Assembly: GCA_037952775.1 (NCBI GenBank)
Contig: JBANAY010000004.1
Span: forward strand, 1,426,001-1,490,000
Source: Clonostachys chloroleuca
Taxonomy: Eukaryota > Ascomycota > Sordariomycetes > Hypocreales > Bionectriaceae
Direction: 5' to 3'
Length of the DNA: 64,000 bases
The notes under the pieces were generated by a model. It did not search any database. It had not been told where the DNA came from and saw nothing but the letters and a program-made list of their open reading frames with translations. The position numbers and the translations under genes were made by a program. Each line of letters starts with the position of its first letter. Within the stretch, counting starts at the first letter, position 1. Positions 1 through 11,564 of the stretch are shown here, piece after piece.

Positions 1-664
1 ACAACCCAAAGAGGCACTTCGATTACCATTTCCTTGCCCCTCGACAAATGGGGTTCGGAGCTGATGGTGTGGCCAGGCAGAGCTGAGATGGCACCATCCA
101 CGACAAGCGTGACAGTATCATCAATGCGAGGAGGCCTCCCCATCACTTGCTGGCTATGAACCGGAAGAATGGCAAGCCTAGCCCAATCCAATGGGCTCCC
201 TCCCCCATCCTGACGGTGAAGTCCGCCTTTCACCGTACTCACGGCACCGGCACGAGCGGGTCGATCGGCTTAGATCCAGACGCCACGCCACAGCTGTCGG
301 GAGCTCTCCAGCTCCAGAATCCATTCCATCAATAGCTACTGCCTCTGTGGGGGCCCCTTTCGGCGTCAAGATGCCGTACGAATGACATGACGACCTTGAA
401 ACACCCGGCTCTGAAGCATGAAGCGGGATGACGCGTACCCAATGCCGTCACGGGCCGTTCTTGATTAGCCGTGAGATCCAGGCGATGGCGAATAGGGACA
501 CCTGGAGCTTGTTACTGGATTGTTTGAGGGGGTGAAGAAGGTTATATAAGCTGAAGCCGCATCGCTAAGTGCAAGTCAGTTCGCTCAAAGTCTCAATCCC
601 AATCATCGCCCTCTTAAACAAAAATTAGCCTTCAAACCTACATTTATTTTTATAATATATCATC
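1..664. other. Upstream intergenic region
   Basis: No convincing coding region is visible; the short open frames overlap on both strands and look random. The right end is the promoter of the CipC-like gene. The window starts inside non-coding sequence or beside a gene to the left that cannot be seen. Confidence 0.6.
527..550 (+). promoter_or_regulatory. Promoter elements of the CipC-like gene
   Basis: An AGGGG motif, the core of fungal stress response elements, starts at 527, and a TATATAAG box lies at 543-550, about 115 bases before the ATG. A stress element suits a CipC-type gene, since the family is known to be induced by stress and concanamycin. Assignment is by motif only. Confidence 0.45.
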
Positions 665-1119
665 ATGGGTTGGTTTGACGGTGAGTCCTTATACCGCCGA
701 GTCTGAGATAGCATCCTCGACGGAATCACCTAACAAATCTAAAGATGACTCCCACGAGGCCCAGTCCTACGATCAGGTCGTAAACCGCCCTCACGAGGCC
801 AAGTGGTCGCACGAGTTGCTCGGCGGTGCTGCTGCCTTCGAGGCCGCCAAGGCCTACGAGGACCATGTTGCAAGGAACGGTATGATGGCCTCCCTTCCTA
901 TCACAGCTAGAGTCGAAAGGCCTTTTTCTAACGTGAGGTTTCATTCCAGGCCAGCCCGCAGAGCACGCTCGCGCAAAGGAGATCCTCGCCGGTGTGATTG
1001 GCGCATTCGTCGACCGCGAGGTCGAGACAAGGGGACTGGACTATGTTGATAAGGAGAAGGCCAAGCGCCATGCCCAGCAGCAGGCTGAGCGGCAACTCGC
1101 CAACGAGGGTCAGTGGTAA
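665..1119 (+). CDS. CipC-like stress-induced protein (DUF3759)
   Basis: Three exons, 665-680, 745-879 and 950-1119, encode 106 residues. Both introns have good signals: gtgagt donor with acceptor aaag, then gtatga donor with ctaacg branch point and ccag acceptor. The protein starts MGWFDDDS and carries the family hallmarks SYDQVVNRPHEAKWSHEL, GGAAAFEAAKAYEDHV, and a C-terminal part with KEILAGVIGAFVDREVETKG followed by a charged Gln/Lys-rich tail. This is the small cytosolic fungal CipC family, first described as a concanamycin-induced protein in Aspergillus. Its biochemical role is unknown; it is often among the most abundant stress proteins. The 16-base first exon fixes the start and would be missed by simple open-frame calling. 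Confidence 0.92.
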
Positions 1120-1563
1120 ATTATATACATATGCCTGCCTATAAATAAACAAATTGAAATGACTGGACCCCGCAATCGAAGATGTGTACGAGTTATTCCT
1201 GCTAGCCTTATCAAGCTCCAAGACGCAGCTCCTCCCTCACATGTTGTAATAGACTGTCCTGCCGTATGAGCCGACTTTGAACACTCGGCCAAGAACATGT
1301 CGATTCACCCGAGAGCTGAAAGAGACCCATGCTTTATTTCATTTCCGGGGCTCTTCAGCTGCTATTCATCACCTCCTTTACTGGGCCAATTGACCGTCGT
1401 CCTCCGCCCACTCTGGCGCCCCGCTGCGGTGCGAACTCCGTGACGATGCGCCTGGGAGGATTCGCTCGCTTTGCGCGGTAATGCCGTCCTTTTGGATAAA
1501 TGACGCGCATCTTGAATGCGACTATGTAGCTACATGAGATGATACATCTCAATTGATGATTAG
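1120..1563. other. Intergenic or 5' end of the next gene
   Basis: No supported gene. A first exon for the hypothetical gene that follows may lie here: an ATG at 1446 is followed by a gtaatg donor at 1478, but its phase does not fit the frame that opens at 1564, so no model is offered. Confidence 0.4.
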
Positions 1564-3426
1564 AGCATCGCCAGGTCGCCGGTCAAGGCGCGCTTCCGAG
1601 GCTCCTCGGTCTTCAAGAACATCTTCAACAAACTGCAGCCGCACATCACCGACGCGCCCTCCATACCCCGCGAGAAGATCGGTCCGGCCGGCGATCATCT
1701 GCTCAGCCAACTTCCCGACCTCTATTGGCCGGCTGTAGAAAGAGACCTGGAACACATCATCCGTGCCTTGCGTGTATGGCAGCAGGAAAGATACGATGCC
1801 TTGCCTGAGGAGCTCGACCCTCCCGTTCATGGTTTCGATTCCTTTCTCGATCAGGCGAGCGGGTCGTCGACAGAGTGCTTGGACGAGGGCGTCACTTTGG
1901 AAGTGCACCGCATGCTCTGCGACTGTATAGACCAGCAGAATATGAAAACAAGACGACAAAAGGGTCCCCCGCTCCCTCTATCCCGTGGTCAAGTTCACAC
2001 ACAAGAAGTGCGGCTTGGAGGACCTTGCGAACTGCGTCTCGGAGGCCAAATTCGACACGACGAGAAAAAAGCAGGACAAGAATCTGAGTCTGGCCGACTA
2101 TGCCTCCAAGTTGGGAGATGATACACGCACTGCCCTCTCGAAGGGACTGACGTACAAGCATCTAACCTCTCACGATAAGTCGAGCCAATGGACTTGGTTC
2201 ACGCCGGAGTTTGGGTCCGTCGTCTTCCATCGTGCCGGTGGTGGCACACCAGTCTATCTCCTCCATTCGTCAACCGCTTGTCCATTTGGGAACATCCACA
2301 TGGCTGTCCGTATCGGGCCCATCGTGATTGGAAATGGAGTTGCAAAGTGAGTTTCCTCAAAGCTTCGCCGTGATTGAGATGACGCTGATACGAGACCCAC
2401 GTGTAGTACTGATTGTGGTGTTCTCATTACGGCACGGCAGCCTCAACACTTGTTGGAGGCTGATTGTTTCCCTACAGGCGCTATTGAGCCCTCTCTTCTC
2501 CTAGTTGCGCGTGATTAAAGGGTTCTCTTCTCGAAGAATCGCCCAACAAATCCCATCCCAAAAGATACAAATTGATGATGAAGCAAGTGGTCGGGGCGCA
2601 TTCAGTGGCTACCTGGATTCATTGTTGGAAGAGTCTATCTTGGTTGTCCTGTTAAAGGGAGCCGAGAACGCAGGCGGCGACACATTCATCATCGACATTG
2701 CCCTCGGGAAACTGAGAGACTTGATGGGATCCAGAATTGAAAGCCTTCTCCGAGGCATCGTCGCCCGGCTTGTCGATCCGACGTTCGATATCCGATGGAG
2801 CTGGTCAAGTAAAATTTGTCGCGACTTTTGCGACAAGCTCCGTTCCCTTTTCCCACCCAGTCCTGGCGCCGGCACGGTTGATTACTCGCTCCTTATGAGC
2901 TTTACTTGTCGACTAGGTCTATTGGTTGCACAAAACTCATGGTAAACACGAAGCATTTAACGGCTTCGTCGAGGAATATCTCTTGCGCATACAGAATGGC
3001 CGCCACGAGGAGTCGGATTTCATAGACAGCATTTCAGAGTACTGGAGTGACTTTACAGCCTTGAAGCCTTTATTTCCATACCAGGGCGTGTTTCCATTGG
3101 GCTGCACAGAGGCATACGGAAGATACGCTCCTCATTGCGGAGACTACAAGCTTTCTAAATACGTCTGGCTCGGTCCCTTTGACTCATTCTCCATTATGTC
3201 CATGCACCTCGCCCGGGACAGCTTCCTCTTACCTCAGGAAGACGACCATCCCCCAGCATACCCTGAAAATGAGCAGTCGAGGAAGCCCAATCCGGCATGG
3301 TTCCGGAGTAAAATGCGCCTTCTCCTAGCCCAAGATGCTCTGATTACCGTCGCCAAAGCCATGGCCTCGTCCCCAGCCGTGCTCAAGACCACACACGAGC
3401 TTGCATTCCAGCATATCCCCGCGTAG
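1564..3426 (+). CDS. Hypothetical protein gene, model unresolved, possibly broken
   Basis: Four coding-looking blocks lie on the plus strand in changing frames. Block 1, from 1564 to about 1965, follows a possible attag acceptor. Block 2, to 2347, includes ACPFGNIHMAVRIGPIVIGN. Block 3, about 2505-2808, includes GGDTFIIDIALGKLRDLMG. Block 4, 2917-3426, includes LFPYQGVFPLGCTEAYGRY and ends at a stop. Blocks 1 and 2 join smoothly only if the C5 run at 1966-1970 had one C fewer. Block 2 ends at a good gtgagt donor (2347), and an acceptor before 2537 would restore frame with block 3. No clean in-phase junction was found between blocks 3 and 4. No family is recognised. It may be a real gene with sequence errors, a pseudogene, or two genes. 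Confidence 0.35.
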
Positions 3427-3884
3427 GAGCGAGGAGTATCGCGCCACCTGGAGCACGTGCTACTATCTGCTCTTTTGGTTCTTGGGTCAACTCGAAGCTC
3501 TTGCTGGGTGCATAAGTTTGCCATGAGATACTGTGTATAGATATGTCTAGAACATGCCCTTGATCTGTATAAAATGCCGATGATTCCCTGCGCGGCCTGC
3601 GCGACAAGAGAAACGTACATTGGCAGGCGTCAAAGATCACACTTGTGATTCCGTTGACAAAAACGAGGAAAGCCCGTCTTCTCCCCTTTGGTGACTCCGA
3701 ACATAAAATCAGAAGGGGTTATTAAGCGATTGAATCTGTCCAACGCATCCGCCAGTGGCATTGCTGCCTAGAAGAGAGCAAACCTCATTCACGCACACAG
3801 TTAAGTGACTCCAGGTGCACAAAAATACTGACCTACACAACCTGGGTTTTTCTTCATTACCTAACAGTACCGATTACATCAGTC

Positions 3885-4442
3885 ATGGCCGAATCAAGAT
3901 TCCCATTCGAGCAATACATGTCGGAAGCATTTATCGAAAGCGCCGGTGCGATATTGTTCCGCCTTGCATCACGAGAGATTTGCGTGCTTCACGTTCTGGA
4001 CTCGGATGAGTATGTGCTGGCCAAGGGCCGCCGAAACTGCGGAGAGTCTCGCCAAGCGGCAGCATTGCGTGAATTGACCGAGGAGACTGGCTTCTCAGGG
4101 CGTATCTTGCCGTTGAATATGCACACCCGCTCTCCGCCCGCGGTAGAAACCGAGAAGTTGGATGATGGCGCCCGTTTCTACCAGGGGATTACTGAGCCTT
4201 TGGCCTTGCAAATCCGCCGGAGTAGCGACAGGGAGGTCAAGCTGATCTGGTGGTATGCTGCCACTGTGGATGAGACCATTCCACCTGTTGAGTCGCCCGA
4301 GAAGGATAGGTTTGCAGTGTATTTTTTCAGCTATTCCGACGTGCTGGACAAGTTGACGTTTCGGACGGATCGTGAGATGGTCAAGAAGGCCATCGATCTG
4401 GTGGAAGAGACGTATGGGCAAGGCCTGATCCACGCTCTTTAG
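3885..4442 (+). CDS. Nudix hydrolase
   Basis: Single-exon gene of 185 residues. A perfect Nudix box is present at about residues 46-68: G, five residues, E, seven residues, then RELTEETGF. It coordinates the divalent metals and the diphosphate of the substrate, normally a nucleoside diphosphate linked to a moiety X. An N-terminal strand SAGAILFRL and a C-terminal helix complete a one-domain protein of usual size. There is no targeting signal, so it is probably cytosolic. The substrate cannot be told from sequence; fungal relatives are annotated as diphosphoinositol or diadenosine polyphosphate hydrolases without proof. The 458 bases before it hold no other gene. Confidence 0.88.
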   Translation: MAESRFPFEQYMSEAFIESAGAILFRLASREICVLHVLDSDEYVLAKGRRNCGESRQAAALRELTEETGFSGRILPLNMHTRSPPAVETEKLDDGARFYQGITEPLALQIRRSSDREVKLIWWYAATVDETIPPVESPEKDRFAVYFFSYSDVLDKLTFRTDREMVKKAIDLVEETYGQGLIHAL

Positions 4443-4735
4443 CTACGTACTGTGGAACGGATGCCGGATAGATCTGCATCAGCTGCGATTGAAGTAGTTA
4501 GCACCTTGAGATGCCTACCAGCAGTGTCGGGCGTGGCCTGTTGTTGCCCTGGTGGCTCCTCCGTGCGGCTGAGCGGGTTTAATTAATCATGCCTCCTCCC
4601 TGCTACGGTCTGCTCTCACCTTGGTTGCCTTCATATAATTTGCCGACTTATGAATGAGTGATATTTTGCCATTTGAGGACGCGAACGCCTTCAATTCTAC
4701 AAATTTATCCTGTCGGATCGAACAATGCCGACAAG

Positions 4736-6136
4736 ATGCCAAATGACAACACCCCAAGGCCAAATATGCCTCTGGATACACTCTCCTCGCTGCATAAGAC
4801 GGCAATTCAGATGGCCACCCCAGCCCATAACTTCTTCTTAGAAATCAGTCCAAATATCTATAGTTCTGGTGAACCAGTGGATATTCCCTCGGAGGAAATA
4901 TTCAAGCTATTGAAACAAAAGCTCCCAGGCCCTTCTAGCTCCCAGTCATGGACGCCACCGAATGTAGCCGAATGCGCTGCTCATCTGGAATTCCTGGAAG
5001 TGATTTATGATATGCGTGAGAAGGTTTTAGCTTCGAACCCCATTGGTTTGGCAATGAGATACGAGAGTAAGTACAAACCAGATGATTTAACAATCGAAGC
5101 GTGGCACAAGGGCAAGTGGGCAAAGTATGTCGAATTTGCCGTTGTTCGGTTTCTTACCTGGAGGGAGACTCTCGTTAGCAACGCCGTCACATACGAGGTC
5201 CTGCCATATCTCCCGTCTTTGGATATATTGATGGTTTGGCACTCGGTCCTGCTCAACCCCGCCACTTTTCGCAAGAACTATAAGCGGGAACCTCTATACA
5301 AGATCAAGTTTCCTTGGGAAGCGATTCATAGCCACATAGACAAGAACAGCTGGGGCTTCTCGCATTCGCAAGACGACAGGAATAACTTTGAGAGGCACAC
5401 TGGCTTGGATCACGACCTGTTTAAAACCTTGGAGGACTGGCCCAAGGATCCAGTCCGCGCGCCCAAGCAACAATACATTGGTCTCAAAGACTTTAGGTTC
5501 GGCAAGAATGCTGGTGCAGCAAACCCTCTCAACCTACAGCACAGCAAGGTGCTAGCGCTCTATTACAAGAAGTTTCTGCATGCCGAACCCACTCTCTCAG
5601 AAGCGCTTCGAGATGCTGTGCTCCGTCAAGGCAAGTTTATTGACAAGATGCACGACTTCCTATGGATCCGCAGCCCTGCTCTTGAAGGAACATTGCAGAG
5701 GGCCATTGGGAGATACGAGAACTTCTGCGAGCTGATGAGGAGGGTGCCATCAGTGATGATTATTCCCATGCAGGATATTGAGTTGGTCTGGCATACGCAC
5801 CAGTGCGCGGCGGCCCAGTATGTCAGTGATACCCAGGCCAGGGTGGGACGGTTCATCAACCATGACGATGCTATCAGGCCAGGCAAGCTGAATGATGGGT
5901 TTGAGAGGACCGCGAGGCTGTACCGGGAGCACTTTTCCAAAGACTATAGTATCTGTGGGTGTTGGGACTGCGAGCTCTTGGCATCCGCGATGAAGGACGT
6001 ACTCAATTCAGAAACGGATATGGGCACGGTGGTTGATGTGGACCACGTGATTCAGAAGCAGCAGAAGCTGATGAAGTGGTATCGAGCTGTTGAGATAAAG
6101 AGGAGAAAGCATGAAGTCCTACCGTCATGGGAATGA
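4736..6136 (+). CDS. GRDP-like protein (DUF1399 family)
   Basis: Uninterrupted frame of 466 residues from the ATG at 4736; the frame is open further upstream but without an ATG. Two related motifs mark the glycine-rich domain-containing protein (GRDP/DUF1399) family: DILMVWHSVLLNP about residue 165 and DIELVWHTHQCAAAQY about residue 347. The latter is followed by a GRFINHDD segment and a small Cys motif CGCWDC. In plants GRDPs are linked to stress and RNA binding, but the fungal proteins lack a clear role and this one lacks the glycine-rich tail. No signal peptide or membrane span is seen. It stands alone between the Nudix gene and a long non-coding stretch. Confidence 0.75.
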   Translation: MPNDNTPRPNMPLDTLSSLHKTAIQMATPAHNFFLEISPNIYSSGEPVDIPSEEIFKLLKQKLPGPSSSQSWTPPNVAECAAHLEFLEVIYDMREKVLASNPIGLAMRYESKYKPDDLTIEAWHKGKWAKYVEFAVVRFLTWRETLVSNAVTYEVLPYLPSLDILMVWHSVLLNPATFRKNYKREPLYKIKFPWEAIHSHIDKNSWGFSHSQDDRNNFERHTGLDHDLFKTLEDWPKDPVRAPKQQYIGLKDFRFGKNAGAANPLNLQHSKVLALYYKKFLHAEPTLSEALRDAVLRQGKFIDKMHDFLWIRSPALEGTLQRAIGRYENFCELMRRVPSVMIIPMQDIELVWHTHQCAAAQYVSDTQARVGRFINHDDAIRPGKLNDGFERTARLYREHFSKDYSICGCWDCELLASAMKDVLNSETDMGTVVDVDHVIQKQQKLMKWYRAVEIKRRKHEVLPSWE

Positions 6137-7120
6137 ACTAGCACCAGCATTACCTCTCCGAGCATTAGAGCTCTTGTGGGTATTTATACCAACAGCATTA
6201 CGGGACTGACAGGTATGAACGGTGTTTGCTTCTTATAGCATCATACGATTTTGGATTAAAAGTGTTTCTCTTGCTGATCCCTCTTGGGTTTGCCCTATTA
6301 TGATAGCTAGGTTCTATAGCCCTTGGCAATAGGCAATGGAAATTGTAAATATCATTTTAAAGATCGCAAGGTGTTCATTTCGTCCCGAGCCAACAAGACG
6401 TGGTAGGGTGGGCAGAAGACATACTTGGGTGCTGTCTCACGTAAGATTCGGACAAAGCACGCTGCTGCTTTATGGCCATCACACTTAAAAGTTTTCATTG
6501 GATTTGAAAAATGAGTGTTTCCTTCGGGGACTGGATTTTAAAAATTTTGTTAATAATATTAATACATAGTACATCAGCCTGAGACCGGCCGGACTGCTGT
6601 GTCGCACCTTGATTCGAATTTCTTGTATTGTGTCCTGCCTGGAGGCTTGCCAAGACGGAGAAGCTGAAGGCTGGAGGAAACAATAATCAGTGAAGCGACT
6701 GTGCCAGCGGCGAGGTAGACACCGTGGGCCATTAGAGACATCCATTGGCTATTCATTATACCCAGCATGTAAGCTGCCTTCAGTTTTCTCTCGGCGACGT
6801 ACAGTAATACGTCCAGAGCAAGCCTGTTGCCGAAAATAGCACCCCCGTGTGATGTGGAACGGGCCACCGGGAGGGGGAGGATTCCGTCCACTGTCGCCCC
6901 CCAACGTTAGACAGGCCATGCTTGGAGTCGCATTACGTAGGACGATGATCTCCCATAATTCAAAGGAAGCATAAGCCTCCCGCCAATTTCTTTGGATCAT
7001 GCTTCCTAATTCCCTTCTTTTGTGGATGTTTTCTCGTCTTTCCTTTTTTTTTTTTTTTGATTTCTTTTTGTTCTTTCAGGCCTCTAACTGCAAGGGATAC
7101 CATCGACCAAGATCCCCATC
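6137..7120. other. Intergenic region with T15 tract
   Basis: Nearly 1 kb without a supported gene, AT-rich at 6480-6560. A T15 tract at 7044-7058 lies 60 bases before the next start codon, a common feature of strong fungal promoters. Confidence 0.6.
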
Positions 7121-8605
7121 ATGAAGCTTCACCTCGCTGTGCTGGGACTCACCGTGTCCTTCGGCCTCGTGGCCGCCGTGGACACCGATAAGATCCGAGT
7201 CGACGACCCAAAACACCCAATGAACTCCAAGAATGCGATCAAGGCAAAAGAAAGCAAGAAGAACTCCAAGAAGGCCGCCTCCTCCGGCACCGACTGCAAG
7301 TCCAAGTCGGCGAAGTGCAATCTGGTCAAATGCGCCAAGACGAAGATCTTCACCAACAGAGAGCTCAACGAGATCAACAAGCGAGACCTGCTGGACCCCC
7401 GGGACGTCGACTTCTCCTCCATCGACACGAGGGAGGTCAGCATCAGCGACCTCGTGGCCCGGGAGGAGTTTGCGCGCTACGACGCCGAGGACGTGGACGA
7501 CTCAGTGCACTACTACCTCATGGCCCGCGACATCATCGACGGGTCCGACCTGGCCAGCGGCTACCGGACGCTGACCCGACGCCAGGGCTCGACGGCGACG
7601 TACAAGTTCTGCGCCAAGGATGGCGCCGAGATGAAGTATGCCACGCCGGATTTCCCCGACGGCAACGACCTTTATGACGCCGCGAAGTGGGAGGAGTGCC
7701 AGAACTTTGATCTGTCCAACAAGGGCAGCGACAAGGGAGGGGACAGGAAGGTCGTCGACGAGCATGTCCTGGAGAGGCAGCTCTTCACCATCTTTGCGGA
7801 GAAGAAGATGGAAGGCAAGAAGATCAAGATCGACAATCAGGAGAAGAACATGTGCAACTACATGAAGGAGACTTGGGCAGACAGCAAGGTTCTGATAAAC
7901 AAGCGGACTCCTCTGGACTCTGTTGGCTTCGCCTGGCCCAACAGGAACGAAGATGGGTGAGCAGCAATTTGAACATATGGAGCACCTCGAATGAGCCTTC
8001 AGCTAACAATTGTGCAGCAAGAAGGAAATGAAGAGACTAGAGAGGAACATTGATGCAGTCAAGGCTCGTGTAAGTTGATATACCCCGCGGCGATTTTGTA
8101 TGAATTAGCGGATTCTAACGAGGATTGGAAACAGGCCTTTGGCAAGGGTGAGATCATGCAGAAGGGAGTCATCAAGTCCCTCATCAAGGGATTCAGAGGG
8201 AAGAACAGGGTCGTCGCGACCGTCAAGGCTGCCATCTTGGCGGCCAAGTACATGGACGAGAAGGAAATCAACGAAATCTACTACAAGCAGGGCAAGCGTG
8301 TCGCCGATGCGCTCAAGAAGGCCGAGGAAGAGGTCGCGAAGAACACCAAGAATTACCAGTCGCAGAAGTACGACGAGCTATGGCTCACGTTCCTCAAGGA
8401 GCACACCGACGAGGTCAACAAGAAGCTCCGCGACTTCATCACCAACACTACCAAGCTGCTGAATGCACAGGTCAAGAAAGAGGTGGGAAGGAAGACTACC
8501 AAGAAGAAAACAAAGGCTAAGCTCAACGCCGTCACCGCGATCCTCAATGAGGCAACGAAATACACCAGCTCCAAGGAGGGCAATCTCTTCAAGAACCCTT
8601 TCTGA
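7121..8605 (+). CDS. Secreted lysine-rich orphan protein with Kex2-like sites
   Basis: Three exons, 7121-7956, 8018-8069 and 8135-8605, give 452 residues; both introns have clean signals (gtgagc/gcag and gtaagt/acag) and preserve phase. The first 18-20 residues, MKLHLAVLGLTVSFGLVAA, form a signal peptide. A Lys/Ser-rich stretch with four Cys follows, then dibasic sites (KR near 87, RR near 154) that could be cut by Kex2. The C-terminal half is Lys/Glu-rich, predicted largely helical, with KKTTKKKTKAK near the end. No known catalytic motif was seen. It is likely secreted or wall-associated, possibly processed into peptides. I do not recognise the family and assign no function. Confidence 0.72.
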
Positions 8606-9536
8606 GCGAGTCATGCGGATGATGGTGAGAAAGGAAGCGACACTGCCGCCCATTGAAGGTATATGATGGTGGATAAGAGCCCAGACGAGGAAGGGGACAC
8701 GATTGTTTGCTGGGAGTTTTTCTTATGAGGAAGCCTGCATATTACGGAGTTTTTGGCATTCGGCCCAATGGGATTTGACCATGATTTCCCCTTGTACTTT
8801 TTTTTCTCTAAACATACTATGTACACCAATAGAGTTAGGTGCTTTCTTCTGCTCTGTTCCCAATTTTTAAACTCCATAATTATCCGCCACCGATATTGTG
8901 CCTGGTGATAGAGTTTTTGCTGGCATAGAACTTTGGAGGACGAGTCTACCAGCGGTGCGGCTGAATGTGATGTGAGAGTTACAATGATGCCAGCATACCC
9001 AGACAGTAGTGCCTACACATGCCATGAAATGGAAAAGAGAAGCAAATGATACATCATCAAGAACGAGTCCTTCTCCTATCATCTGCTACGGCAATTCGGC
9101 ACCAATGTTTTCACAGGAGTGACCCTTGGTCCAGGCCTCAGTGGACCACGACTGACTAATAATGACGGCATTTCTCGCCTGGAATGAGTCGCAAACTCTG
9201 GCCGCGTGGCGTCTGTCACGGTGGAGATTTTTTTCTGGTTGCGACTGAACTTTTCACTCGATGGCCCAACAATCGGCCCCTCCACTCTGCCTACTAATTG
9301 GGCTCGCTACCGCCGTCTTCATTCCTCGTCGCATTCAGCGTCTGCCCGTTCGTACAGAGAGATAGTTACCTTGACGCCTGTCTAGAAGCATCGCGCCATG
9401 CTCAACATGTTCTCTCTCGTTGCACAACACCTAGGAAGATTTGCAGAATAATGGGTTAAAGAGCTGGGAGTGGTTTGGTATTGCCTTGAGCAATTGGAAA
9501 ATTCGGGCTGTCTCTGGATAAGCGAACAATACCGAC
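8606..9536. other. Intergenic region
   Basis: No supported gene; contains the terminator of the secreted orphan gene and the promoter of the CorA gene. Confidence 0.6.
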
Positions 9537-11395
9537 ATGTCTTCCGAGAGAAGAAACCTCCAGGCCGGGGAGAGAAGCTCCTCTCTCCGGCCTGCGTCCG
9601 ACAACGCTCGCACGCCTACGCCTTCGCCGACAAGACGAACATTGCCCGCCATAATTGTCCGCGACTTCGAGAACGCCGTTGTTCACAGCCACGATCACGA
9701 TGACGACAATGTTGACCCGCTGTCCCCTCGCGTCCGTCGGGGAACTGGGACGAAAGAAATCAGCGACCACAGATCAGCCTCGCCGCCCAGTTCCGTCAAA
9801 GCCTTTGCTGCATCCCGACGTCGCTCGCGGCGCAACACATTCAGCAGCGAGGCCAGGTCCGAGTTCGAGGAACACCTAGCTCGGATTGGGTCCATTTCGG
9901 AGGCTCGAAGCATCTCTCCTGGCCAGGAGGTCAGGCATCCGAGTGTCGCGCCAGTCGACGACGCTGGCATTCATCTCCCCGACATCGAAGATCGCGACGA
10001 GTACCGTGACGAGGCCGATGGGGAATACGCAAAGGAGAAGGAACAGCTCTGCATCGACTTCGAGTTTCTCGAACAGTTCATGCACGCCGAGCCGGGAGCG
10101 CATACGAATCATCGCTTGTCCTCGGATGCCACCCCTAGAGTCTTCTCTGACCTGCGCAGGTCTCAGTCTGGCAATGAGAAATTCACGACCACCTCTGAGG
10201 GCGATTTGATTCTCACGCAACCGCCTGGCTCACCGGATTCCGAGGAGAAGAAGAAGCCTTCCATCATACCGCCGGCACAGATTGAAAGATCGCGCTTTAC
10301 TTTTTGCTCGTCTTCGTCGGATTCAACGCTTTCTGCGTCTGAGCTGGTCGATCTGGTCCCGTGCGGCGAAACTATACGGAGCCTCTTTGAGCAGTCGGTG
10401 GATGAGAATGGTTCATGGTGGCTCAACTGCACGAATGTGACGAGGGCCGAAGTCCAGGGGCTTGGGAAAGCCTTTGGAATCCATCCCTTGACGGTCGAGG
10501 ATATAATTACAAACGAGCCGCATGAGAAGGTTGAGCTGTTCAATTCCTATTACTTTGCCTCGTTCCAGTCCTTCCATGCCGTGGAAGAGGATGACGGCAT
10601 TGAGTACCAGGGCTTCAGTATTTATCTTCTCATCTTTCGGCAGGGTGTGCTGAGCTTCAGTTTCGTTCCCAATGCCCATGCGTCATACGTCCGTAATAAA
10701 ATGATGGCTTTGAAGGGATCTGTCTCGGTGAGCAGCGACTGGATCTGCTATGCGATTGTGTAAGTATTCCATGGCATCTTGTATTGATCACGTTTCTAAT
10801 AGCGAGTTAGCGATCACATCGTGGATCAGTTTGGCCCCGTCATCAGGCGAATGGAAGCCGAAGTAGACTCCATCGATGACGATGTCTTCATCATGCGGGA
10901 CGATGACAAGAACACGATCCTCAAGCGGATTGGACAAGCGCGGAAGAACTGCATGGCCCTGTTCCGCCTGTTGGCTGGCAAAGCAGATGTGCTGGGGGGT
11001 TTACGAAACGATGCAACGAGAACTACCCAATGGCGCCCCGGATGGATATTGGCATGTATCTGAGCGACATCCAGGATCACGTCGTCACCATGACTTCCAA
11101 CATCAGCCACTTCGAGACCATCCTCGCGCGCGCCCACAGCAACTATCTCGCGACGCTCTCGATCAGCAACCACTCTCAGGCACACATGACCAACCGTGTA
11201 CTTAACAAAGTGACGCTTCTGGCAGGAGTCTTTGTGCCTTTGCAGCTCGTGAGCTCTCTGTTCGGTATGAATGTGCCCGTGCCCTGGGCCGGCTCGTCAA
11301 GCAACAACCTGGCACCTTTTTTCGGCATCACGGGCTTCATGCTGGGCTTTGCCTTGCTCTTTGTGGCTGTTGCTCGGTTCTTGAGGTTCCTGTAA
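9537..11395 (+). CDS. CorA/Alr/Mnr2-type magnesium transporter, one-base frameshift
   Basis: Exon 1 is 9537-10759 and exon 2 is 10811-11395, with a 51-nt intron (gtaagt, ctaat, ttag). The N-terminal third is a low-complexity Ser/Arg/acidic region. The CorA core follows, with LGKAFGIHPLTVEDI, then the hallmark GMN at the end of the first of two C-terminal transmembrane helices (residues about 550-600). Fungal members carry magnesium across the plasma or vacuolar membrane as pentamers. In the G6 run at 10994-10999 the frame is lost: upstream reads GKADVLGG, and conserved sequence resumes one frame over with FTKRCNEN and DIGMYLSDIQDH. One added G would give 602 residues. As written, translation stops at 11061-11063, before the membrane helices. 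It is either an assembly error or a disrupted gene. Confidence 0.88.
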
Positions 11396-11564
11396 TCACC
11401 CATACAAGAGGTGCGGAAGACGTGATGCAGCATCTGATAATTGTTCATCAACGCCATCATGTCTGGTACATATGATTCAGAGAGCATAAACGTATAATTA
11501 ATCTTAATAAAAAAGGTGAAGACTTTCTAGCTACTTGACCACTCGCCTAGAAACATTCCGTGCC

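Noticed and set aside
9655..10220. Overlapping frames on both strands within the CorA N-terminus
   Set aside because: They arise from the Ser/Arg-rich, GC-rich composition of the real gene and have no independent features.
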